Positions 49,980 to 61,753 of a stretch of 64,000 nt of DNA are shown here, one piece after another (within the stretch, counting starts at the first letter, position 1; each line of letters starts with the position of its first letter). The DNA comes from Holacanthus passer (taxonomy: Eukaryota > Chordata > Actinopteri > Pomacanthidae), in contig JAFREQ010000012.1 of the NCBI GenBank assembly GCA_025331565.1, positions 10,840,501-10,904,500 of the forward strand, read 5' to 3'. The notes under the pieces were generated by a model that was not told the origin of the DNA, did not search any database, and saw only the letters and a list, made by a program, of their open reading frames with translations. The position numbers and the translations under genes are program-made.

Positions 49980-50900
49980 CCTCCGTCTGGATGTTTATAT
50001 CAGCTCTTATCAAGCCTCTGCTTCTCCGGTAACGCGAACACGCTCCGGTGTGTCGCTGTTGTGGTTTTTGAGACGACCTCCGGGACGAGAACAGTACAGT
50101 CCATCACCGCAGACTGACGCCAATGAAGACGCGCAGAGACAAGGGCGAAGCTGACGTGCTTTGAAGCCCCTGAACGCAGCACAGAAACACGGAGGATCAC
50201 AGGCTATCATCAGCTTCCGTCAGATGTTCCCCTCCGTGTTTCTCATTTTTATCTTGTTCTGTAGTGAATGTAAACATACATGGCGAAACACAAGAAGAGA
50301 ATCAAACTCGGGCTTTTATATAATAAGAAGAGAAAAATGAAATAGAAGCCAAAGCGGCTCATTATTGCAGGGAGCGCATGCGCAGAATGAGGAGCTGTGA
50401 TTTCGGGGGAATTGAAGCCCTGAACTCGGGTTTACAGACAACTTTGACGCACTAGTCCAAACTTTTTTGGGGTAGATTGTGGAAGGAGTACTCAGATCTT
50501 TTACTTAAGCAAAAGTAGCAGTACGACAGTCTAAAAATAATCTTACAAGCAAATGTCTTGCATTTGAAAAGTATTCAATTCAAAATACAATATGTATCAA
50601 AATACCCATAATGCAAAATGGCCAATTATAGAATAATATATCACTGGATTATAATGATTGATTAATGTGTAGGCATCACTACTGCTGAGTAGCTTAATCC
50701 ATAATAAACACACATACAACAAACATAGTTTATTTTTATTTATTTTGTATCTGTACTGTAACTAGTAACTATTGTTGTCAAATAAATGTAGTAGAGTAAA
50801 GTACAATATCAGCTTCCAAAATGTAGTGGAGTAGCATAAAATGGAAATACTTAAGTAAAGTACAATTATTAAAATGTATCGAAAATTTCCAATAGAGCTC
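49201..50900. repeat. Two copies of the GGAAGAAGTACTCAGATC-type dispersed repeat flanking spsb exon 1
   Basis: Copies at about 49201-49630 (in the first spsb intron) and 50475-50900 (upstream of the promoter). Both share the hallmark start and AAGTAAAAGTAG motifs, and both are also present in copy B at about 61000-61420 and 62250-62660, so they pre-date the duplication. A run of ACATAACACA-type short repeats at 49660-49760 lies between them. Confidence 0.65.
50200..50400 (-). promoter_or_regulatory. Promoter of the spsb-like gene with a palindromic NRF-1 site
   Basis: GCGCATGCGC at 50374-50383 matches the NRF-1 core. It sits upstream of a CpG-rich first exon (49923 to about 50200). The region is almost identical in copy B, where the site is at 62150-62159. 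Confidence 0.55.
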
Positions 50901-51599
50901 AAATTCAAATCTTCAAATATTTGTCAGTAGTTCAACACTTATAAGTATTTTACTTTCATTGAAGACAACATTTGGAACCAGAAGTAAACATGGAGCTGCT
51001 ATATTTTTGACATTTTTGCATAAAAAATAAATTTTTATTCTGTTCAAAACTGATGTCATAAGTGGTGTGATCCCTGTTGTGAACCACTGATGGTAAACAA
51101 TACCATTTCCAATTTTTTGGACTGCTCTCCCATATCTGTAACTCTAAGAGCCTCTTCAGACCACGTTATAGGAACAAAATAATGTTCCTACATTCCTGTT
51201 GGGAACCAAAATGAACATTGAGAAAGTAAGCCGGTCAGTCCCATGTAGTGTGACATAACATGTGTAATCAAGTCCAGTGTGTCTGATCTGTTCGACCTTG
51301 GTAGAGGCTACGGGACAGCAATGCCACCTGTTGTCCTTAAGACATTACTGAGGGTCTTCATTCCCATGTAACTTGTGTAGTAGAGCAGAGATGAAAGTGG
51401 GCCACAACATGTTATGTATTGTGGGTACGTCCAGATGAAATCCACTGTGCGTATAGGTTTAATTTGAGAATTGGAGTTTTATGCTTCTAAACTGAGTTTT
51501 TAGGTTCATTAATTGAACATAGTCATATATGATGAATGTACCCAGTTTCAGATGTCTAGAGTAAAGATGGCAGGTCTTCATGTGAATCCCCACAAGCCT

Positions 51600-51850
51600 C
51601 TTGTACAACCCCAGTATTTTGTACAACCAAAATATTAATTAAAACAGAATTTATTGGTTTGCAAATCATTTAAATGAAAACAGTGAATACGTTTATTCTG
51701 AAAAATCTATGCTCATCTTAAATTTGATTCCAGCAACACATTTAAAAAAACAACAAAAGACTGGAAAAGTTGTGAAAGGCTAAAAAACCTGGAGGAACAT
51801 CTCCCAACTAATTAGATTGATTTGCAGATATTAACTATTAAAACTATTTT
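51600..51850. repeat. Truncated dispersed repeat (GGTTTGCAAATCATTTAAA family)
   Basis: Shares ggtttgcaaatcatttaaa and aacctggaggaacatctcc with the longer copy at about 62930-63240. It marks the right edge of duplication copy A. The segments with aaaaaagttgggac are missing here. Confidence 0.55.
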
Positions 51851-52329
51851 CATCAAACTTTGATAAAAGCTTACACTTGATCAGGTTTCCCATGGAGAAC
51901 TGTGCGATTTTCTCCACATAAAAACCTTCATATTGTTTTGATCCTCTGCCATTTTGGTCTGATGATTTTATAGTCAGATCCTTTCACATTTTGGCTTACA
52001 ATGCAAATCTTAACCTGTTGGCACCAGGACTCGCCCTAGAATAAAGACAAAAAGAAAAACAAAGTCACACAGACGATCTTGTTCAAACTCCAAGTGCTAC
52101 ATGAGATCTGATGGACTGGAAATAATCACTGGTGTTGTTGATTTTCATCCTCACTGATTTAACGGATAATAAAACAGTAAATCTTTCACTGACAGAAGTA
52201 CATCCATGCGGGGACTCTCAACAATGATGCAGTACAGCCTTTTTCAGGTGGTAACACAATGTATAATGGTATCAAAAGCAGAATGTTCTGTTTGTGTCTT
52301 TGTAGTCTGTAAATAGGGATTATTTATCC

Positions 52330-54010
52330 CTATGCACTCTTTGCTTTGGCTGCTAACACTTGAGGACTAATGAATTGGAATTTTTTTTGGTTTATTTGAT
52401 CCTGTCTCTCACCAGTTTTCTTCTTCTTGTAGTAGATCAGGCCAGCAACTAAAAACACCAGACCCAGCAGCAGCCCTACTGCTCCAACAGCGATCTTGTT
52501 TGTTTCTGATTCAGTTCTCTGGACTGAAAACACATTTATCACAAACACTACATTAGATTCACATACTGCACATTAAAAATTACAAAAGGTTTTCTACCAT
52601 CTTCTACCAGTCTTCTATTCAAATTGATGATTTCTCTGTTGTTCTCCTGTCATTCTCTTACCCCACTCATTGAGAATGGGCTCCTTGAGACTAATGTGGT
52701 CCACCATGCAGGTGATTTTCTCTCCTGCTGTGGGTGTATATTCCAGGTGGGAGTGCATCTGGTAGAGCCAATTCCCACTCGGCAGTTCCTCAGTGGACGT
52801 CACACCAGATGTCACCTCTTTTCCATTTCTCAGCCAAGTCACTATGACTTGTTTAGGATAAAAGTTGTACACGCTGCAGACGAGTTCGCCTGGATCAGCT
52901 GATCTCAGCCTGACGGAGGGTTCGACTTGGGGAAAGAACACGTAGACAAAAAAGATATCATGAAATTATAGATCTTTAGTTAATCCAATTATCATGCACC
53001 AACAATGCTGAGAGTTTCTGTAACACTTGAGATTACAGCCTGCAAATGACAGCGTAAATATTTTGTGCATATGGCATAGTAATTAAATGCTTACTGGGTA
53101 CCAATGGGAGGCAGAAGAGTAATACTTAAGTACAAATACACAAGAAAACAACTCTACTTTAACAAGACTAAACTTTAACTTTCATTCAGAGTCACTAATC
53201 TTTATAAATAATAAAAACTGTAAAAAGGAACCTTCCTCACACATTTTCAGTGTTTGTACTGATGTCAGTTCCTCAGCTGGATCACACATGCATGCTTTTC
53301 AAAGAAAGTTGGTATGAACATTGTGAAAAGTTTGTTTGTTGCTTTATCTCATAATTATCAAATAGGTATGCAGTAATTTAGAAAGTACTTCCATGTTTAG
53401 TTGTTCTTAAACACAAAGTTGTTACCCCCCTTTTCCATGACTTGTACTTACATATGTTTTGCTCTAGGTACCCAGTAAATATTGTATTGATACAACACAG
53501 GCTATATAATTAATAAGTAATTTGCAGACTGTAATCTGAAGCCTTATCAGAGTTTCAGTTGTGGTCATCAAATTTACCTGACTTTGAAAAGAAGTAAAGT
53601 AACTGTGAGGTGTAGTGTTGGCAACGAGCTGTATTCAATTTCGCTCTTCTCACAAAAGAAGTGTTTTTGTTGAGGTAATCTGCAAATTCTTGTGCTTCCT
53701 TTGTGTAGCCGATAGCTTTTCCCAAACTGCTGTTGTATTGACCCAGAAGCACCTTATTGAAGTATACTTGCTCCAGAAAAACAACATCATCAGGGGAAGT
53801 AAACTGGCAACGAACCAAAGCATAACCAAAGAGAGCGCCTGTAACAAAAAGCCAACAAGTGTTAGATGATGTAGAAAGTTGCGCTGACTTGTTCATGATC
53901 TATTCTCACACACTCTGTCTAGCTTGTCAATGTGTTTTTTAATGTTACTTACCTGCTTTTGAAAATAATAGGAGCAGACACAGCAGTGCAAAGAGGCTGA
54001 AAATATTCAT
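52330..54010 (-). CDS. MHC class II beta chain (probably non-classical)
   Basis: Exons: leader 53953-54010, beta-1 53578-53838, beta-2 52662-52925, connecting/transmembrane from 52523 down to 52413, with the tail beyond that uncertain. The first four join in phase. The chain presents peptide with class II alpha at the antigen-presenting cell surface. Seen: signal peptide MNIFSLFALLCLLLLFSKA; beta-1 with paired cysteines (VRCQF and ARCQHY) and sequons NSS and NTS; Ig-like beta-2 (LVCSVYNFYPK ... ITCMVDH); TM helix AVGAVGLLLGLVFLVAGLIYY and KKKK stop-transfer. By eye the conserved beta Trp61 is Leu and Asn82 is Tyr. Beta-2 looks a few residues short before its first cysteine. If the donor at 52412 is skipped, translation reads through to a stop at 52330; if used, the last exon is one I cannot place with confidence. 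Confidence 0.88.
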
Positions 54011-55648
54011 GGTGACAAATGAGAAAAGACAGAAATGAAAGTAAATGAATCTCGCTCTGAAAGAATAAGGAAGTGAAGCAACAGACTGGTCAATAATATT
54101 TTTGGTGAGTAGGTGTGGCACAAAGTATGTGTGGCATTGAAACACATCCTTTACCAAGCAGATCAAACCAAACACGTAATCTGTAGTGACACGTCTCACA
54201 TACCATTATTTTGTTTAATTAATATCAATTATTGATTTGATGTATTACTTGAACATTGATCGATGAACTAATTCATTTTAAAGTATTTTGATTTTAAATT
54301 GTCAAGCATTCATGCTTACTGTAGAGTAAAAAAAATAGGGTTTTACTGCAAGTTGCAAATATATATAAAGTGCTTTTCACTTTCCTGTCCTGCAAAATGT
54401 TTGGTACAAGTAGGTCTTATCAGAAAAGTGTATTTCAATGATCGAAGTAAAAGAACTCATTAAAAGAACTCATCAGTTATATTATTATGTTTCTAGATTG
54501 TATTATTGGATTTCATTACTGATGTATTACATAATAAGAAGTATTTTAATTTTGTAGCTGATGGAGGAAAAGCATATTTTACTGACCTTATACATTATTA
54601 GGCAGATTAATCTGTAGTAACGTGTCTATTTTATAAGCTTATATGTTTTGTATGTGAAATTTAATCTGAAAACAGCAACTAAAGCTGTGAAAATGCTGAG
54701 TAAAATGAAATGAAATGAAATGAGTAAAATTTCCCTCTGAAATGTGGTGACGTAGAAGAATAAAGCACAAACACCTAATTGTACTTAAACACTGTACTTC
54801 AGAAAATGCACATTTTCACCATTGCTTTTATTTGAGAACAGAACAGAAATCCTTTATGCACATTCATTATCCTCTTGTGCTTTGCATTACTTCTCAGGAT
54901 ATACATATATGCATTACTGTGCACTCTATGGACAGGTCAACACTAGCAACAAGAACTACATCTGTCATTTTTATTTTTATTGATAAATGTCTCCTGCAAA
55001 AGCCACCTCACTTTTCTTCTCAAATTTAACTGCTCACCAAAACAAATCTCAGGCCTGTGTATCTCTAGTTACCCCTGGGGTAAATAATGAACTTGCACAA
55101 GAAGGCCAGAAGCTGCAGATGCAGGTCGTTGCATGTAGTGTTTTTACAATAGTATGGTTCAATTTTCACTCCAGCTCTTGACTTAAAGTCAGACTTTGTT
55201 GCTTTTGCTGAATGGCTGAGCTGATGTGGCCCCAAGCGACAACCACAGCATAATGGCCATTTCTAAAATGTAGTGTAACAGCAGTACAAGTAAAGAAAAT
55301 CAGTAAACTTAGTAATGTCAGTTGTACAAATGACATGACATCTAAATGACATGTTGAAATACAGCTAATTAACTCTTTTGTTGTGTACTTCCTCTTTGTG
55401 TGGTAAGAAAACATTTTGTCTAGAAATGTTTTTGAACAAGGTAAATTTTTTCACATTCAGTCTCTTCATGCAATTGATCAGCTGTAAACCCTCATGGTTT
55501 AGAGGACGATATATGTGATGTGATAATGATGAATGTGTAAATTTGTGTGGCAGTCCAAAACGATCGTTTCTGTAAAATTCATGTATCATCATCATCATCA
55601 TCATCAATTTCATCAATCATTGTCATCATCAATTTTAAAACAGAAAAA
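54011..55648. other. Spacer between the class II beta and alpha genes
   Basis: Would hold the beta-chain promoter near 54011-54250 and the alpha 3'UTR near 55400-55648; I cannot pick out a convincing S-X-Y module. About 54480-54800 is a decayed AAGTAAAAGTA-type repeat. A (ATC)n run lies at 55585-55606, just past the alpha stop codon. Confidence 0.5.
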
Positions 55649-56760
55649 TTACTGTCCATTGGGTCTCTTAACCATTAAAAATGTTCCAGCTCCGACTCCC
55701 AACAGGCCCAGAGTCAGGCCCGCTCCACACAAAATATCTGCTCCAAGACTGGAAGGACTCGGTTCAGGTTCACGTTCAGGTTCTGTGGAGGAACACAAGA
55801 AAATATGCATCATTACAGACACAAGGAAGTACATTACAACAAGTCACTGTATTATTCTTATTTATAGTTGCTTTATAGATAGATAAGATAAAACAATCAC
55901 CCCAGAATCTTGTTATAGGCTTCTCCAGGGCTGAGTGCTCCACGCTGCAGGTGTAAATGTCCCCCTCCCTCGGTGTGAATGTCAGGGTAGAGAACTGGTG
56001 GAAAGTTTGATCATTATCGGGATAATATCGACTGAGTGACACCCCCTCCGACACCAGATGTCCGTTTTTGGTCCAGTTGACTTTGATGTCAGGTGGGTAG
56101 AAATGATTCATAAAGCAGATGAGGTTGTTTTCAGCTCCCAGCTGAGCTTCTTCTGAAGTGTAGAGGACAACCTCAGGTGGGTCTTTAGTGGGTCAAAAGA
56201 CAAAAGCCTTCATCAGCATTTTATCAATCAGGTCAATACAGATATAAATGTTGAGGTTAACTTACCTTTTTCCTCTGGTGGATGTTCCACTGCTTTTAAA
56301 AATGCTAGAGCTGCTGAGCACCCAATCTTGTTTTGAACAGCATCTTTATATAGGTGCATATTATCAAATATTTCTCTTGGATCTGTTGCAAGAAACTTGG
56401 GTGCCGTGTATACAACCGCATGTCCTTCAAAGTCCACATATAAAACCTCCTCAGCATCAAATTCAAACTGTGATTGTGTGATCCCATTATCGAAGCACCC
56501 CAGAACAAGGGTAAGTTCATGGGGAACTAAAAAAAAACCCAAAATGGAAATAAGGAAAATTAAGAATTGCATTTTTAGCAAACTGTAATAACAAATAGTT
56601 ACAGAAACTTATTAGAGTTATCATTATTATTATTATACAAAAACCCTCAGATGAAAAGGTTTCATTAGTTCTACCAGAACAAAGTAGTAAACTCAGTCTT
56701 ACTTTGTGAAAAGGCACAGAAGGTGCTGAGCATCAGAATCAGGAGAGAAGAGAGCTTCAT
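55649..56760 (-). CDS. MHC class II alpha chain (probably non-classical)
   Basis: Four exons, 56703-56760, 56266-56526, 55901-56182 and 55649-55782, join in phase to 244 aa with no lesion. It is the partner of the beta chain 1.6 kb downstream in the same orientation. Seen: signal peptide MKLSSLLILMLSTFCAF; alpha-1 with the extra fish-type cysteine pair (VLGCFDNG and KIGCSAAL); Ig-like alpha-2 (LICFMNHFYPP ... YTCSVEHSALE) with an NWTK sequon-like site; connecting peptide EPEREPEPSPS; TM with the glycine motif GAGLTLGLLGVGAGTF; short tail VKRPNGQ. By eye alpha Asn62 is kept, Asn69 is Ala and Arg76 falls on the second cysteine. The alpha-1 sequence (FEFDAEEVLYVDFEG, FLATDPREIF) looks like the non-classical DB-type lineage, but I cannot run a tree. 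Confidence 0.9.
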
Positions 56761-57472
56761 GTCTTGGTTGCATATCATCGTCATTGAAGACAAATGCGTT
56801 TCTCTTTTGCTGTCTGTCTGTACTTTTACACATAATCACATGGTCACATTCCGTGCGAAAAAGAAAGTGCCTGAGGGAAGTTAGATATACCAAAGAGGGC
56901 ATTGGTTGCGTGAGAGCAGCTTCCTTATTATTATATAAATGTTGATGGGAACAAAGCAGTCCAACCTGTTTTACAGGAGAGAGATTCTCTACATTTGACA
57001 GTGGTTCAGAAATGACAGTGTTCATATTTAAAGCTTTTTGTGCATCTATCATCATCTGAGAAATGTTCAATGTTTTTTTTTCCCACTGGAAGTTCCAAGC
57101 ACAATATTCTGGAGCAGAGCAGATCTGGATTTCTGGTCAGGACTGTAGATATACTCAGGAAGTAAAACAAGTAAACACCACAAAAAGATTTTTAAAAAAC
57201 CCAATTACTTCAATTATACACATACAAAAAATAGGTCAAAATTTGATGGAAACATGGTGCAGTGCTTGCTAATATCACCTTCTGACAGAAAATGAAAATC
57301 TCATCTTAGCTGTTTGTGTCCTCAAATAATAACAAAATAATGAAAAGATACAAAAATGCAACATTAAAGAGCAAGTTAAAAAAGAAAGTGGTAATATAAT
57401 TTTAAACCAAAATTTCTCTGTCAGGTTTTTTTCTTATTTCCTAAGAAATTCCCCGTGTTGGGCTGCAGGTGG
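56761..57472 (-). promoter_or_regulatory. Upstream region of the class II alpha gene
   Basis: Contains on the minus strand a CCAAT box (CAACCAATGCCC near 56902-56913) that could be part of a Y element, and CRE-like CGTCATTG near 56780. X and S boxes are not convincing. The region ends at the left breakpoint of duplication copy B, so the alpha promoter sits next to the duplicated msh5 remnant. No other gene is visible. Confidence 0.3.
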
Positions 57473-57903
57473 CGCTGGTGATTATAACATGTGGACAAAC
57501 CTCCTGCATGACTAAACAACAGAACATAGGAAATATGACACACATACAGTAGAGTAATGCAAGCACACGTGTCCGTTTCTGGTATTGGAAATCTGACTGT
57601 GTAACAAGCTGTGTATTGTTTTACCTCTGGCCAGCAGGTGAAGCTCATAGTTGTCAGGTGTGTCTGTCATGTAGTGTAAAGATGAGTCTCTGCTGTCATA
57701 GAAGCACAGGCCCACCTGTCCATGCTGGGCCAAAACACTCAGTAACACCTGCAAATACACAAACACAGGAGGGTGCATCTGACTGCTCAACTATTAACTA
57801 CTATTCTGGTGAATGTGAGGTTTGAGTTTACCGCAGGTGAGTCTTCCTCCTCTTCTTCATCTCCATCCATGTCTGGAAAAAGTCCTCCTCTCAGTGCGGC
57901 CAT
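57473..57903 (-). pseudogene. msh5: msh5 5' fragment (exons 1-2 and part of exon 3)
   Basis: Exon 1 (57832-57903) and exon 2 (57625-57748) are intact with their splice sites. Exon 3 starts normally at 57511 but loses homology about 38 bases in, after ...PHVIITSA. The frame then continues in unrelated DNA and stops within ten codons. The other 22 exons are absent. The ATG, exon 1 coding sequence and adjacent upstream DNA are kept, so it could still be transcribed into a short aberrant RNA. Confidence 0.9.
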
Positions 57904-59645
57904 GAGCTGTCAACTCTAGATAAGAAGTCAAATTTAGGTACTAATTTAATGCTTTATCTACATCAGCTATTTGAGTATAAAGCACTTTAAAGTGAACTTT
58001 GAAACACAAACTTTTAGCTAGCTAACTGTCTGGGTTAATAGATAAGCCAACAAAGTGGCGCTAATCCAGGTTAGCCAGTGAGCTAATGTAAGCTAGCTAC
58101 ATTGAGCCACACTGTTAGCAGTCTTCTTTTAGTTAGCTTATACTTATACTTGGGAGTTGGGAGCTTTTATAGGAAAAATAAGACCTTAGTATCGTTGGTA
58201 AAGTCTGACTTATAGTTGTTGTATAGTAGAGTTGATAAATCTTTTCTGTAAAGCAGCTTGTCCTTTAGCCAGAGCAGGTCACCTTCACTTGTTCCTTCAT
58301 TGTGATGATAACATTATCTTGAATGTGTCCTGATAAAACTTCCTGTTAAGCTAATTTAGCCAAAGACCCAGGAAATAAAAGTAACTTGAAACTGAGTTAA
58401 CAAAATGAACACAGGATCAAACCGGACTAAAGGTTATAAAGGTTGACTTTTGTGTGTTTTTATTTTGAGTCTGCTATTTTTCAAAGAGAAATTACTTCAA
58501 ATTCAAGAAGAGGAAAGTAGGAAAATACTTTTCCTTATTTTTGTTTTTAAGCTCTCTGAATGGGACCAATCTTTAGAATGACTAGCTTCAATATGTAATA
58601 TATAATATATAACATAACAAAAAGAATCATATAGTTCACAAACTTTTAACACTTGAGTAAAAGCAGCATACCACAATGTAAAATTAATCCATTGTAAGTA
58701 CACATCTAGCATTTCACATTTGACTTTGACCAAAGTACAGGAATGTCATATAATCCCTTAATAGAGTAGCTGCTTTGAGGTGGAGCAAATTTTAACTAAT
58801 TTATACTGTTTGGTAATTTAATCTCCAATAATACATCATATTTTAGATTGTAATGTTCTATATTACAAATATTAATATAAATACTCAACATTGGCGTATC
58901 TCAAAGCTGTAAAGTATGTTAGGCTACTTGAGTAAACCACCTGATACTATTCTGCACTTTAGTCCAGGACTTTTTATTGCAGAGTTTTTCCTTTATGATA
59001 TTGCTGCTGGCCATTGGCAAAAACATGATAAATACTTTAATTAAAATTTGAAAGAGTTTGGCACAGTAGCAGCTGAGCTTGCAGCCAGGACTCTGAGTCA
59101 TCTTTGCTTCTTATCTAACCAACACAGATGCTCATTTAGAGATACAGCTAAAGTAAACAGTTTGTTATCACTGAGCAATATAGATTAATTCAGAAATTCA
59201 CTTCATACAAAGTTTTGTTTGGGAGATATTAATAAGCAAAATGAGCAACTGTATTGTGCCATTTAAGGCTTCATTAATGTTTGATGGGAACCTTGGGATT
59301 GCCGTGTCTTCATAATAATCATTTTTAATCTTTATTGAATGTGATTTATGTTTTCTAAAATGGAGGCCTTCACACCACCAAACAACACTACCAAATTGCC
59401 CTTATTCTCCTTTCTATAACAACATAAAATTCAAGTGAGAGCCATTTATTTTATACACAATAAAAGACATAATACATCATTTTGCAAAACATCTGTGCTC
59501 CCAAAAAAACTCTGTTCACTGTTGTTTTGAAACTAAACACAGTTTACAGATATAAATATCATGAGTGAATTATGTATATATTGCAGTCCACATTGCAATA
59601 AATAAAATGAATAATAAATACATTTCTTGCTTGACAAAATGCTCC

Positions 59646-61753
59646 CTATTGTGTGTATGCAACTGCGCTAGAACGCAGGTAGTGCTGGAGACGAGGGGGT
59701 AGAGGCAGTTTGTCCATTTGATTCTGCCTCTGTTGCCCTAAAAACTGGCAAATTGACAGACCACATAAAGCCATCAGGGCGGGGGGATCACCTGGGAAGG
59801 AGAGAGAGAGAAAAAACTCTGTTAGTTCATGTGTTTTATAAGACCTGAGCAGATCTAACCAAAGCAGATCTGTGTAAAACTCACGTGTGGCACCGTTCAG
59901 GTAGCGTAGTCGTATACCAGGTCCTCCTCTCACACTGCTCACTGCTGGGAACAGCTCCACTCCTCGAGGGAGGTCCTTAAAAGCTACACCGAGGAAGCTG
60001 CCATCAACAATAAATCCCAGAGTTCCTGCATTGGCATCCTCTTGTCTGGGTAAAGTCCCAGAATCTGTCCTGCGTGCCAGGGCTGATTGGTTTTGAGTTC
60101 CCAGCCCCAGGACTGCGAGTCTCCACCCACAAGCACGTTGTACCCTGAAGCTTGCAGAGGGCAGTTCTGCCTGGAAATGCCCAAGACGGCATGACTCCCC
60201 CTGTGGTTGGGGTGCCACAGCACCTCCCACACATGAAGTCCACTCTTCACCCCATCTCCGCCCTCGCCCCATCGCTACTCTGCTCAACAGGTGAACGTGT
60301 CACTTCCTGTTTGCAGGCCGACAGCAGGAAGTGAGGAGAGTGGTGGACTGAGCTCCAGTGTGAGCGAACATCTCCTGGAGCGACCGGAGTGGAGTTCAGA
60401 GTGACTGCGAGTCGAGAAGAGGTCGGGACAGCCAGCGGAGAGAACAGTGATGAAGAGGAGGGAGGGCTGTCATCTTCCCTGCTGTACAGCCAAGCTGACA
60501 GTGAGAGACCCATTCGTTGAAACAGTCTTTGCAGGGTCACTGCTAAGTCATCAGAGAAGAACTGTGGAGAACACAAACAACAAACACTAGTTTATACAAT
60601 GGAAGAAAATTATAATGTAGCACAATTAGGAAGTGCAACATTGTATAGAAATTTACAAATGTAAGTCAGCTACATTCGGTATAATTTACAGTTTATTTGT
60701 GGTAAAAACACTTAAAAAAATAAACTAAAACTTAGTTTTGCTGGATAGTTGCTAAATTAATGACGTTATTCACCTATTAGACATGTAAGATTAACTTTTC
60801 ATACGGAAATGAAAAGGGCAGCAACTAATGACTGTTTTCATAATTGATTAAGCTATTTTGTTTAATAATACAAGATAGAATAGAGGAGGGGAAAGTAAGA
60901 GTAGCAGAGTAGAGAAGAACAGAGTAATGTGGAGTAGAGTACAGGAGAATAGTTATAGTAGAACAGAGTAAAGTCAGGTCAGTGGTGGGAAAAGTATTCA
61001 GATTCTTTATGTAAGTAAAAGTGGCAAACCCATTTTAAAAAATACTCATAAATTTTTGCATTCAAATATATATATGGGTAAAAGTATGTATTATAAAATT
61101 TACTCAAGGTATACAAGTAGAAAACTTTTCAGGCCAAATGGTCTCTGTCAGAGTATATATTGTTATATTTTATACTATTGCTAATAATAACTGATGCATT
61201 AATATTCGAACAGCCGTCTTATGTGGTAGAAGCTAATCCTAGATATTTTATGCAGTTGGTAATTTTATTTTACTTATTTTAAAAATCTGCAATCTAACTA
61301 CTATAGCTGTCAGATAAATGAGTAAAGCTACAATGCAAATGCTGAAATGCAGCAGAGTATGAAGTAGTTGGAAGTAAAAGTTAATAAAAAATACTTCAAA
61401 ATTGTCTCCTCAAAGTAGAGTACCTGAGCTAAACATAACGTTACACAACACAACATACCTTCACATAACACATACACAACACATCACAACATAACATAAC
61501 ACAACATAACATACATAAAATAATAAGGGAGAGTATAATTAAGACAGAAAAATATGGTAAGTTAAAATAGAATAGAAGAAGAAATAAGAAAAAGTCTCCT
61601 TGTGGACACATTAAAATAATAAGGTTCATGTAGTTTGACCTGTTGGAGCAGGTCAGTGTGAACAAACAGTGTCTTGCAGTAAATGTTAGAATCTCACCAG
61701 CTGTGTTGTTGGATCCTTCCTCCGCTTGTTACACGCAGCCTGTTTGCTGACAT
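59646..61753 (-). pseudogene. spsb-like pseudogene (second copy)
   Basis: Same three-exon layout as the intact copy: about 61698-61753, 59885-60561 and 59646-59791. Disabling changes are seen by comparison with copy A. One base is missing in exon 1 near 61710, which shifts the frame if the exon 1 start is used. One C is missing in a C-run near 60250, which makes the frame end soon after ARAEMG. A 118-base segment (48190-48307 of copy A) is deleted at about 60038, removing the middle of the SPRY domain and shifting the frame again. The SOCS box end and splice sites remain. The promoter is preserved, so non-coding transcription is possible. Confidence 0.9.

Larger units (their letters stand above)
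45558..51830. repeat. Segmental duplication, copy A (intact genes)
   Basis: This block recurs in the same orientation at 57473-63180. Matching anchors: msh5 ATG 45989/57903, spsb stop 47796/59646, spsb exon 1 donor side 49923/61698, NRF-1 site 50374/62150, and the AAAACAGAATTT-type repeat near 51650/62970. The left breakpoint lies inside msh5 exon 3. The right end is blurred by repeats. Copy A is longer mainly because copy B lacks about 360 bases (roughly 50945-51310) and smaller pieces. Confidence 0.93.

Noticed and set aside
50279..50345. Short basic ORF (MAKHKKRIKLGLLYNKKRK) opposite the spsb promoter
   Set aside because: Only about 21 codons in copy A and a different end in copy B caused by an indel; no evidence of translation.
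53945..54199. Upstream in-frame start for the class II beta chain (84-residue frame)
   Set aside because: The internal ATG at 54010 gives a normal 19-residue signal peptide; the extra N-terminal part has no counterpart in class II genes.
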